This document shows positions 34,225 to 44,689 of a DNA stretch of 64,000 nucleotides, piece after piece (the first letter of the stretch is position 1; each line of letters begins with the position of its first letter). The translations under genes were made by a program, and so were the position numbers. This DNA is from Dermacentor variabilis (lineage: Eukaryota > Arthropoda > Arachnida > Ixodida > Ixodidae), in contig NC_134572.1 in NCBI RefSeq assembly GCF_050947875.1, forward strand, positions 130,694,105 to 130,758,104. Reading direction: 5' to 3'. A model generated the notes under the pieces. That model worked only from the letters and a program-made list of their open reading frames with translations. It had not been told where the DNA came from and ran no database searches.

Positions 34225-35065
34225 GCAACCATTCCTTCGTGAGCCTAAAGATCGCAGCAAAAAAATGAAAAAAAACTAGCCCAGTGCATGCTGCTTTGCG
34301 TAAAAACAAACGCTCCCTGTGAATTGGGGCTTGTTTTCACATTTGACGAAGGTACTGCTTAAGCCATAGCATGGGCCTCGCTCTGGCTAGTGTTGACGCC
34401 AACAAGCCTTCATAATAGTTTACTTGTGTGATCGGACTCACAAACTTTGGAAACTAGGAGCCAGGTGCATGTTTTCTATATTTCAGTTTATCTTTTTACG
34501 TTCAATACTCATACTAAAAATAGCAAATTACTATTTGGTTCGTGTTACCTGAGGTGTTTCTTTGAAGTTTCACATGAATTTTGGCTGGACGTTCTAAGAA
34601 ATGATTACTGCTTTGCATCCATGTAAAACACCAGTGAATTGGCTATAATGTTCTTTATCACGCTATATGTTACGACTACTGCGTCTTGAAATAAAATTTT
34701 AAAACATAAAAACATCGCAATCGAGCACTGTCCTAACGGTAAGAAAAGAGTGAAAGAACTTCAAAAATATTTCGCAACACATCGTGTATAAGACAATGGT
34801 TATTTGTGATTCGCTCTAGCTAATTCAATTCACCCATTAAAAGTGCGCACACTACATTGTTTCACACAGCGCAGGCAAGATAACTCACACAAAAAAATTA
34901 ACTCACGTAAGTTGTACTCTTCCCTGCGCGCAAAGTTGAATTCCAGACACCGCAACAATATAAGAAGGGCGCCGCACAGCATGCACAAAAATGAAGTTTC
35001 AGGGTGCAACAGTTACATAATATGGCTCATCCCCATTCGTACTGCTTCACACTTTTGCAAGGCAC
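34225..35065. other. AT-rich intergenic stretch
   Basis: No gene or repeat recognised. Confidence 0.4.
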
Positions 35066-35138
35066 AGGGTAGCTGAGTGAGTGAGTGAATAAACTTTATT
35101 GTAGGTCCGGCGAGGACGCGAACTCGTCGCGCACCCGG

Positions 35139-38100
35139 CTAGTCCCACGTCGGGACCGGCAGGTCTAGCCCACCGGCCCGGTCGCGGGCACGCTGGACGG
35201 CCAGGATTTGCTTTTCTAGAGCGGGGCTACGCAAAAGCGAGTCCCACTCCTCCTTGATGAACTTGGGGTATGTCGACCCACACTCCCACAGCATGTGCGC
35301 TAGAGTGGAGGTCTGGCCGCAGGAGGGGCAGGCGTCGTCTCGATACACGTCCGGGTAAGCCTCGTGGAGAACGGACAGACACGGATACGTACTGGTCTGC
35401 AGAAGCCTAAGCGAAACGGCTTGCGCCCTATTCAACTTGGGGTGAGGGGGTGGAAAGACCCTTCTAGACATGTAGAAGAATTTAATAAGCTCGTTGTGAG
35501 TAGCGGGAGCGTCCCTGTGGCCGTAGGGAGGAGGGGAGTCGGTGCTTCTTGTAGAGGAAGCGTGGTCGGTGAGGTCACGCGCAGCCTCGTGAGCAGACTC
35601 ATTGAGGTTCGGGGGAGCACCCTCGACCGACCCTACGTGAGCTGGAAACCAGTGGATTGAATGATGCGTGAGAGCATCTCGACTCGAGCTGCTAAGAAGA
35701 CGAGCAGCTTGCTTGGCGATGCAACCCTTCTGAAAAGCCCTAACTGCTGTTTTGGAATCGCTATATATCTCGGATCCACGGCCGTCTAGCAGGGCGAGGG
35801 CGATGGCGGCTTGCTCGGCGACACCGGGGCCTGAAGTTCGAATGGAGGCGCAGTTGGAAATTTTGCCGCTGGAGTCGACCACAACGATGGCAAAGGTCTT
35901 CCCATCGCTGTACTCCGCGGCGTCGACGAAGCCTGCTCTAATGTCTCGTTGCTTGATCTGTTTGAGGATGGCTGCTGCTCTGGCCTTGCGTCTGCCCTCG
36001 TTATGGACGGGATGGACGTTTCGGGGCACAGGGGCCACTTCGAACTTGTCTCGAATGCACCTGGGGATCGGGGTACTGACCATCGGGAATCCCGCAGGTT
36101 GGTAACCCAGCTCTTCGAGGATGTGTCTACCTGCCGCTGTGGTGCTCAAGCGAGTGAGTTGCGCGCGTTCTTGGGCTTCGGCAATCTCCTCGGCAGTGTT
36201 ATGCACCCCCAGCCTAAGGAGATCCTCGGTATGGGTCCTGATGGGTAGCCGGAGAGCCCTCTTGACCACTTTGCGGATGAGAGCGTTGAGTTTGTCTCGC
36301 TCCGCTCTGAGCCAGTTATGCATAGAAATTGTGTACGTAAAGTGACATAGTACGAATGCATTGATAAGCCTGAGGAGATTGTTTTCCTTCATTCCACGCT
36401 GCCGGTTTGCTATTCTGCGAACGAGGCGGAAAGCGTTGTCCGTCTTTGCGATGATCTTGCGGAGAGCCGTTCCGTTCCCGCCGTTGAATTCGACAAACAT
36501 GCCCAGGACCCGAATAACGTCAACCCTCGGTATCACCCCCCCTTCACAAGTGCGAAGACTGATGCTGCTTTCGGAGACTGGCTTCCAATCTTTGGGTCTG
36601 CCTCCCTTCTCTTTTCTGTAAAGCAGAAGCTCCGACTTGGCGGGGGAGCATCGAAGTCCGGTGGGGCGGAGATACTCCTCGATCACGTCTATCGCCTCCT
36701 GCATGGATTCTTCGACTCTGCCCTCGCAGCCGCTGGAGCACCATAAGGTGATGTCGTCGGCGTATATGGTGTGCTTGACGCCCTCTACGCGTGCCAACCT
36801 CTCGGAAAGACCAATCATACAGATGTTGAACAGGGTGGGTGAGATGACGGCGCCCTGAGGAGTGCCCCGCCCTCCGAGGGGCACATCGTTGGAGCGGAAG
36901 TCCCCAATGCGAAGCTTGGCCTTCCTGTCCGTTAGGAAAGAGCTGACGTAGCTATGGAATCTGGAGCCGAGACCCAGATCTGAAATGGTCTTTACGATGA
37001 AGTTATGGAGCACGTTGTCGAAAGCTTTCTCGAGGTCCAGACCGAGCAAAGCCTTGACGTCTCTGGAACGGCCATCGACAATCTGATGCTTTATTAGGCG
37101 CATTGCATCCTGCGTCGAGAGTCCGGCGCGGAAGCCGATCATGTTGTACGTGTAAACCTCGTTGTCTTCGAGGTACCCGTTGACCCTGTTGAGGACGACG
37201 CGCTCCATGACCTTGCCGACGCAGGAGGTTAGAGAAATCGGCCTGAGGTTCTCGATGTTCGGGGTTTTGCCGGGCTTGGGAATGAGCACCGTGCAGGCCA
37301 TCTTCCATTCTGCAGGAACAACGCCGCTATTCCAGGACTCGTTGATTTTGTCGGTCAGGAAGACGATCGACGTGTCCTCGAGGTTTCTCAACATTCTGTT
37401 GGTGGCTCCGTCTGGACCCGGCGCAGACTTGTGGTTGAGCGCGAAGATGGCCTGTCTAACCTCGGCAATGGAGAAGTCTTCGTCGAGGTCGGGGAGTGGA
37501 GGGCCTCGGTAGTCTGGGAGTTGGGTCACTGGATCTCCGTCGCGACGGACGGGCAAGTACTTCTGTACCAGTTTTGCGACGAGCTCATCGACCGTGTGAG
37601 ACCTGGTGGCCTCGTGAAGGGCCCTGGCCAACGTATGCCTCTGATTTGACTTTGAGCCGCTTTCGTTGAGAAGGTGCTTCAGCATACCCCAGGATTTGCC
37701 GTTGCGCATCTGTCCGTCGATGGATTCGCAGAGCTCGTCCCACTGCTGCTGGCATAGCGCCTTGCAGTGGTCATCGATGACCTTGTTGAGCTCCGAGATC
37801 TTTTTTCGGAGTCTGCGATTGAGCCTTTGACCCTTCCATCGGCGGAGCAGGGCGTTTTTGGCCTCGATCAGGTGGGCAGGTCTGCTGTCCATCCGCTCGA
37901 CGTCGAGATCGGTTTCCACTTTCTTGGTAGACGCGGAAGCGTCGTTCCGGACGCCTTCGCACCATTCTTCGAGGGTGGCGGGTGCCCTGGCTCTGCTGGG
38001 TTCTTCGCGAATCTTGCGAAAGTGGTCCCAATCGATGAACGTGAATTCCTTGATCCTACTCCGAGACACCTTGAAGTTGGTCTCGAGAATGTAGTGGTCG

Positions 38101-38756
38101 CTGCCGAACTCCATGGCGGTGTTCTCCCAGCCTACGTCCTCAACGTTCCTGACGAACGCTAGGTCAGGTGTCGAGTCCCGGGTGACGGAGTTGCCGATGC
38201 GAGTAGGAAAATTCTTGTCAGTGACCAGAGTGAGGTCCATATCGTTGGCGTCTTGCCACAGGTTGCGTCCCTTGGTAGTGTCGTAGACGTAACCCCAGAT
38301 GCCGTACGGTGCGTTGAAGTCACCGACGACGACCAAGGGTCGAGGGCCGGCCAAGTCGGTCGCTTTCTTGAGGATGGTCTTGAACTGCTGGCGCGAGTCC
38401 CTGGGGTTGCTATAGATATTGAGGACGAACACGCTGTTTCTGCGCTGATTCTGGTGTGGTACGTCGAGCAGGATCTCAACCATGACATATTCAATTCTAC
38501 CACACCCCAGCTTGAGGTCGTGGGTGAGATGAGTCAGCCTTTTATCAATCAAGGTGCAAATCCCTCGCCCCCCGGGCAGGCCCGACACGGCCCTGTAGCC
38601 CTGGAGCGAGGCGGCGGAGACTAATGTTTCCTGGAGAGCAATGACTTGAGGTTTGACAGCGAAGGACCTGAAGAACTGCTGCAGAGGGGCTTTTTTGTTA
38701 GAATATCCCCTGCAGTTCCATTACCAAATGCGAAAACTCTTTTTGGACCTATCCAT
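35139..38756 (-). pseudogene. LINE C ORF2: endonuclease-RT-RNase H, one nonsense codon
   Basis: The frame runs 1,205 codons from an ATG at 38,756 that overlaps the ORF1 stop (TAATG). Codon 12 (38,721-38,723) is TAA where related elements have Gln before the catalytic WNCRG, consistent with a C-to-T change. Otherwise it is open to 35,139. Endonuclease: WNCRGY from codon 13, ALQET, GDFNAPYGIWG at 145-155, GSDHY. Reverse transcriptase: RPISLTSCVGKVMERV, LDLEKAFDNVLH, GTPQGAVISPTLFN and catalytic YADD at 665-668. RNase H-like: VDAAEYSDG, AEQAAIALAL, IYSDSKTAVRAF, HWFPAHVGSVEG. C-terminal CPSCGQTSTLAHMLWEC finger at 1143-1159. The RNase H domain points to the I group. The first Met after the nonsense codon (38,588) would lack the N-terminal catalytic residues. 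Confidence 0.85.
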
Positions 38757-38758
38757 TA
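38754..38758 (-). promoter_or_regulatory. TAATG stop/start overlap coupling ORF1 and ORF2
   Basis: ORF1 ends in TAA at 38,756-38,758 and the ORF2 ATG uses its last A (38,754-38,756). Such UAAUG overlaps drive termination-reinitiation in some LINEs (SART1 is the known case). ORF2 is in a different frame from ORF1, so readthrough cannot make it. Use here is inference. Confidence 0.6.
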
Positions 38759-40626
38759 TGGCGGACCGGATGGACTACCACCTAACGGGGCAGTTAGGGC
38801 TGTGCAAAGACTGGGACCTCCTGACGCCGCCCTGGTTGGATATTGAAGTCTAGCTTCCTTTAGTATGGCGGGAACGGTGAGCGGTTGTACGACGGAGGCG
38901 GGTGTAGCCATTCGCGCCTCAATGGCGTCTATGCGATCAGCGAGAGCTCCGAGGCCCCTGTTGGGGTCTCCGAGTGCAACCTGAATTTGACGAACGTTAT
39001 CGGTGAGACAATTGACGCTAGCAGTGACCTGTTTGAGGCCATCTGCTAGCCCAAAGAGAGATTGCTTAATCTCGCTGACTTCTGAGGACATCGCTCCCGA
39101 TTCACCTGTTTGTTTTACTACTGCTCTGCGTTTGGAGGACGTCGCAGTACCGTCTACTGGGGCTGGGATTGGAGTCTCTGTGGCCCTGCCTGGCGCACCG
39201 TTATCAGACGCATTCGTAACGAGTTTCCGAAGCTCTGCCATTTCGTTAACTAGCCTCTTGATCATGCTCTTCAGGTCGTCGTTTTCTTTTCGTAAGCGAA
39301 TGACTTCCGCGTCCCTAGCTCGCTCTGGGTGTGGGTCATTACGAGGTGCCTGAGCAGCTTCTATATTGGCACCGGGCTTGGGACGTGCCAGATCGGCCCA
39401 AAGGAGGGTCGGCTGCTTCCCCAAACGTGTGGAGGCCGGCTGAGGTCCAGATGCTGGCTGGGTTCTGCAACCTGGGCGGCCCCTAGAGCCGGATCTGGAT
39501 CTTGATCGGACTCGGGATCTTGACATCGACCTGGCCCTGGAGACGGAGCGGCTCCTGGTGCGACCCCTGGAGCGGCCACGAGACTTGGATCTCCCCCTGG
39601 ACCGGGAGCGGCTGCGACCGTATTGGCGTTCAGGCGATGCTTGCCGGGCTTGATTCGCGCCCTCCATGGGCGGGAAATGTTCGGCGTTCAGGGCGCGGGA
39701 GCGTTCCCCCCGTCTGCGCCTGACGAGATATGGCGTCTGAAATCGTCGCTTGCACTCCTTGGCGGCGGTAAGGTGGTCGCCACCGCACAGCTTGCATTTG
39801 GGATCGCACCTATGCTGGGCGTCAGGGTTTGCTTCTCCGCATCCTCTGCAGATGGCGTCGTTGGGCGAAGGGCAGACGTCGGAGCGGTGCCCGAGCCTGC
39901 CGCAGCTGTAACACACGTCCATTTGCTTGCGAAATAAAGTGCACCTGACGATAGTGCCGCCGTAGGAGACAAAATTTGGCACTCGGTACCCCTCGAACAG
40001 GACCACCACGGTGCCGGTGTTCTTGATTCTTTTGGCGCCCAGCGCCGTGGGATTTCTCGGGTTTACGAGTTTTTTGTCGAGCACCGCGGGCCCGTCGGTA
40101 AGGGAGACGCCTCGGATGACGCCCTTGCACGTGTAGTGGGGGGCGGCCTCGTAGGCGCTCACCTCGAAACGTTGACCGGCGACGGAGATGCCTTCGATGC
40201 CGACGTAGCGTGCAGCGTTGTCCCGGTTTGGTGTGCTGATCACCATTATGTTTTATTGAAAGTTGGGACACATCGTGTCCGTGTCTCGCGACGCCGGATC
40301 GAGCCCGGCAGCTGCCATATGGCGTCGGCGACTGCGGTAGGTCCACACTTGCTGATACACAGGCCTCCCCTGGGCCGCACGACGATCTTTGCCTCTTCTT
40401 TGGGCAGCGGAGGCATCCTGGCCCCTCGAATTATCGTGCTTTTAATGCCCGCGCGGTCGGCGGGACGCCGAGCGTTGGAACCGGCGTAATGCTGAACGTC
40501 TGCCGCACTGGCATTGGCCGCATTTCTCTTGCTCCTTAAAGAACGTCTGGCGGCAACGAGCTGCCACCCGGAGTCTTTAGTGAAGTCCTCGGGGGATAAA
40601 AACTCCCCTTCCACCTCACACTCCAT
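38756..40626 (-). pseudogene. LINE C ORF1: gag-like zinc-knuckle protein, one frameshift
   Basis: The N-terminal part runs from ATG 40,626 to a stop at 40,246 (it includes KIVVRPRGGLCISK, the start of the RRM-like ORF1 domain). The rest runs from ATG 40,246 to 38,756. The frames join if one A was lost in the AATAAAAC run near 40,250-40,257, giving about 624 aa in the parent. After the junction come VISTPNRDNAARYVG, then three zinc fingers CYSCGRLGHRSDVC, CRGCGEANPDAQHRC and CKLCGGDHLTAAKEC, a long Arg/Ser-repeat basic stretch, a coiled coil (EVIRLRKENDDLKSM) and a C-terminal helical region. It would bind element RNA. The Arg/Ser block is unusually long and may be a nuclear-targeting region. 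Confidence 0.8.
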
Positions 40627-40948
40627 CACAAATTCCGTGGAAAAAGCCTCTGACGAGAAGAGGTGGGCGAGCGATGCCTCGCCTCGCGAACCCTAACACG
40701 GTTAGGCTCAGCACACAGTGATGGCGTAGTCGAAAGAAAAACGGGAAGAAATGTCACAAAAGTCCACCCACCCACAAAAGTCGGGTATCGGCGTGTTCCT
40801 CGTGACTTCACAGATCCGGAAATGTGGAAAGTTCAGGGGTACACACTCGAAAAACATCCGAAAACGATGGCAAAAAGCGGGAGCCGAGCGAACCAGGTCA
40901 GGTGTGGCTCAAACCCACTCCGTCAGTAGAAAGCGTGTCGGGCACCAT

Positions 40949-43900
40949 AAGGCACTGAATTATTGGTGGTATTGCGGGAAGTTAACCGTGTTAAGCTTAG
41001 GTTGCACTGAAGTTACTGGCATTGTTTAGTGCCCAAAATATTGTATAGATATCGTGGAGGAATGCGCTCGGGAAAGCCGAGTTTCTTGTACAGAAAAATT
41101 GATGGATATTGTACACCTTGCCTCTCTAAATGGCAAATCATTTAGAATAACAATGAAGCATAATGTAAAGTACTACAATTACTGAAGTAGCCACAATTTA
41201 ACCACAAGCTGAACCTTGACATTCACTTACACTGTAACATGTTCTATAATAAGTACTTCGTTAGCGTAATCTCTCGACGAGTGATTCCATAGTAGGAAAC
41301 ACTATTTAGTGAGAAGTTGGTGCCAGGAAGCGAAACACTTGCTGTGAAAGCATTGCTGTATCTCAAGTGTCTTTTCTCTCTCTCTCTCTCTCAAATTCTG
41401 TCCCCGTAACCTACCCGTAGATGCAGTTTTATTTGAACCAGAAACCAGCCTCATGGCTGCCCTTCAATTATTACGTACACATCTTCTATGTTAAAAAAAT
41501 AAAGTTGGTTGATTGGTTGATTGAATTGGTTCGCAAGCAGTCGCACGTTGTTCATGTATATACCACGAATGCACTACAGCGTAAATTTGAGTTTGTACCT
41601 TAGGATATTAATGACGCATGTTGGGGTTCATCATGCTAAGTCAGTTTTAGAAAACTTAGTTTCGCGCTCTCAATTTTGGCGAATCGTGATTTCTGGAGCA
41701 TTCATGGTTACTAACTTTATCGATGTTCAGTTTGCGCCATAAAGTTCCCTTGGGCGGCAGAAACTTCAGAGTGTTATTTTTTTAACCTTTCTCTTTTATA
41801 CCGAATTTAGAATAAATTTTACCATATTCACATGGCGTGATAATACAATCGCGACGCAGATGAATCTGGGTGAGCATGATCAAGTGCTTTTACTAGCCTC
41901 ACTGATGAATACATTAGAGACCATCTGGTTCATTCAAGCATAGCTTTCTCTCTCTCTCTCTCTCTGCGTGTCTGGCGATTGCTGTTACAAAAGTTGAGAG
42001 GTCTGGCATAGTGCAAGGCCGGGCAAACAAATGCCTTGACTGCGCCACGCATTTGGGGTAAAGCGACCTGAACAATCCAGCCAAACGAATTTTCGGTGTG
42101 AAGCATAGTGTCCTATTTCGCTGGTCATTAAATTACATTTCGGCTCAAACTATAAGATATTTGGCAATCATGAAATTCGCCTGATGTATGCGCGCGAATA
42201 TGAAGGGTATTAGAGTAATAAATTAGGAGAAAGAATTATAGTATTCCGAATATCTACTCTTAAGAATGGAGCTTATCCGCATAGCTCTCATATAGAGATT
42301 GCGTGATCTTATGAAGTGGGAAATTTGACTCGTAACTGGACAAACCCAAGACCTATACGTAGCCGCGACTCCTCTGCGAGTGGTTCGGTGTGAGAAGCGA
42401 AGGCTACTTTTGAGTCATCAAGACAATCTGCTTCCTTTGTGGTTCTAAAGGAGAAAGCCGGGTGTCAGCTTCAGAGGCCTCCTTTATTCCTCTCAGTGAT
42501 CCCTCACTCTCTTCTCTCGCTGCGTTTTCGCTTTTCGCTGGCTTGCGTTAGCGGGAATTCTTTTCTCTCGTGACTCTCTCGTCGTACAAGTCATGGGCTA
42601 CACTGCTCTTGACATGACAACAAAAGAGGTTCAAGCGAAAGCAGGAAACAGACGCTCACGCAAACAAGCAAGAAAAGAACAAAAGGTGGAATAGCATCCC
42701 TTTTTGTGTGTAAAAACTTCTTTCTTAATGGCTCGCGCCTGGCCAAAAGCAACGCAAGGACGCGAAGCGCCAAATAAGTGCATGGAAAAACAGATGAAAA
42801 TAATTCGTTGCATTTATTATCCTACATTTGCTTTACCTAAACACCTAATGTATTCTGACAATTGGAATACCTTGCCAACCACATAGACCTTTCCCAAAGC
42901 TATTTGCGACGCAGTTCTGTAACGGCTTCCTCTGAGTTTTCTAGTCTACAAAACTCTTTTATCTGATTTTGCGTTTTAGATCTGCCTCAGTGCTGACAAG
43001 TTTATAGCTCTCATGCATTTGGAGGATATTCATACATGGTGTTTTTTGCATAACAGATGGAAATGATTTCGTTGGTTATCCACACACAATTTCCGGAAAC
43101 TGGTTGCTTGGCCTCCAAGCTTCATGAAAGTAATCTAGACGTAGGGCTTCGTGATAAAAATAATTACCTTCCCTAATGAGCACATTACATTTGTATTGAG
43201 AAATCTGTGTGTGACGGTAATGACGTAAATGAGTGCTTAGAAAAATTCTGTTATCTGTGTTCAAATAACGAACCCCACGTCTGTGATTCAGGTGCTTCAC
43301 CGCTTGTCAGCAGCTACAATGCGTCCCCGGCAAAAAAAAAAGAAAGAAGAAAAAAAGAAAAAAAAAACAGAAAGATGGACAGAACACCAGCGATTCCTTT
43401 GGATATGAACTCATTTGCAGCGATAACAGCATTCTTCCACCGTGAATACCATCTCATTAATTTATTTCTTTTATTTTGACTGCTTCTTGAATTAAAAAAA
43501 CTGCGTTTATCTATTGCGGGGAACTAGAAAAGAATATAGCGAATTTTGGACGGTTCATAAGGAGGATGTTGTGGTAGCCTAAAATTTTATTGTTAGAAAT
43601 AAGAATCTCAATATCAAAGAAATGTTTATTCAAACATATGAGAGTTAAATATATTTTCATGGTGGTACGAGAAGAATGGTGGTAATGAGAAATAAGTTCG
43701 AAGTTTTGCTTCATGGTGATCTACGCAAACTCCTTTCTGTATGACATAGTTTTGGGATACAAATTACTCATATGGACAGACCTTCGAGCTCTCAGACGCT
43801 CTTTGTCGGAGTATGGTAGATTTATTTAGTAAAAACGTATACCTTTATGTAACACTTCATTCGCTGCTGCATCGCTAAAGGTCTATGCTAATCCATTTTT

Positions 43901-44079
43901 TTTCTTTTTGACGCGAAATCATTACTTCATCTTTTTTTTTTTCCATTTTGATGCCAAGCCATTCGATGCGAAAGCATCGAACGGCCCTTTGAGCGAAAAG
44001 CTGGCATCTGTCGTCTGGGCAACGTTAAAAGTTCACCTAAATTCCCATTGGCTGCGACGCCACGTTTCAGGCACGCCTT
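40949..44079. other. intergenic with simple repeats
   Basis: No gene supported. (TC)n runs lie at 41,375-41,394 and 41,948-41,965. AATAAAGTTGGTTGATTGG with (TTGA) units at 41,497-41,530 looks like the 3' tail of a plus-strand LINE whose body I cannot trace. A poly-A/GAAA tract lies at 43,330-43,370. Confidence 0.4.
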
Positions 44080-44680
44080 GACGGATCATGGCGGGCGACA
44101 AGGCGCACGGGCTGCTGCAATAACGCGCCAGGTATTACTTGAGGAGAGAGGGCATCACCGCGACGCCCATGTCACCTTCTCTCTCGCTTTCGGAAGCCTG
44201 TTTGACCTGCGCGTTCTTTGTCGGCGCAAACTTCTGCCCACCTTCTAACTTCGCCTCGGCAATCGCTATGACGAAATAAATGTGCAAAGAAACGAAACAA
44301 ATTCGAAACGATAAACGTAGCCGTGGTGAGCTTCGAATCCGACGTCCCCAAGCCGAGTGACTATACCCACTGGGCTAAAACAGCACCTCCTAGATAGCAG
44401 GCCTGCGCACTCTGCTTTGGGACATCATGCTACTTGGACCAAAATTTCCATAGCCGAGTCCGGCCTGACGAAAGGAGTGACGTCAAAATCAGCTATGATT
44501 ATTCGGCATCGTCCCCGTTAGATTCTATGGCAGTCGGGAAAGGTAACATGACATCATGGATCGTAGTGCACCGGCCTCATGCTATCTAGGAGGCTTTATC
44601 TGACTGTTTCAACGCGTTCACTTGCCCGCGAGGAGTTCATAACTCGAAGAACCGCTCAGCGGCGTTCAATTGGTCATTAA
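44080..44680 (+). repeat. dispersed repeat family R, copy 2, with a nested insertion
   Basis: Homologous to 10,590-10,930. Its 5' part is 44,080-44,280 and its 3' part 44,603-44,665 (TTGCCCGCGAGGAGTTCATA). The 5' part ends at the CGCCTCGGCAATCGCTATGA block. In copy 1 these parts are almost adjacent, so about 320 bp were inserted here. Confidence 0.5.
44285..44600 (-). mobile_element. probable tRNA-related insertion in repeat R
   Basis: The insert has complementary blocks CCTCCTAGATAGCA (44,387-44,400) and TGCTATCTAGGAGG (44,579-44,592). On the minus strand a tRNA-like pair is seen: TTTTAGCCCAGTGGGTATAG (A-box-like, near 44,383) and GGATTCGAAGC (B-box-like, near 44,335). It could be a SINE head or a MITE; a real tRNA is unlikely because a cloverleaf 3' half is not evident. 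Confidence 0.4.
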
Positions 44681-44689
44681 TGCTTTCGC

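Larger units (their letters stand above)
35070..40948 (-). mobile_element. LINE C: I-clade-like LINE with RNase H, nearly intact
   Basis: On the minus strand: a 5' region (40,627-40,948), ORF1 with three zinc knuckles, ORF2 with endonuclease, reverse transcriptase, RNase H and a CCHC finger, then a short 3' UTR ending in AATAAAG and a (TCAC)n-type tail (GAGTGAGTGAGTGAA on the plus strand at 35,075-35,089). AAGGCACAG at 35,059-35,067 and AAGGCACTG at 40,949-40,957 may be a target duplication with one mismatch; the 5' end is placed from this and is weak. It is far more GC-rich than its AT-rich flanks, as expected for a recent insertion. Two lesions are visible, one per ORF. Confidence 0.8.

Noticed and set aside
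35364..40489. Many plus-strand open frames of 60-145 codons opposite LINE C and LINE A.
   Set aside because: They are antisense shadows of GC-rich transposon genes with no motifs of their own.
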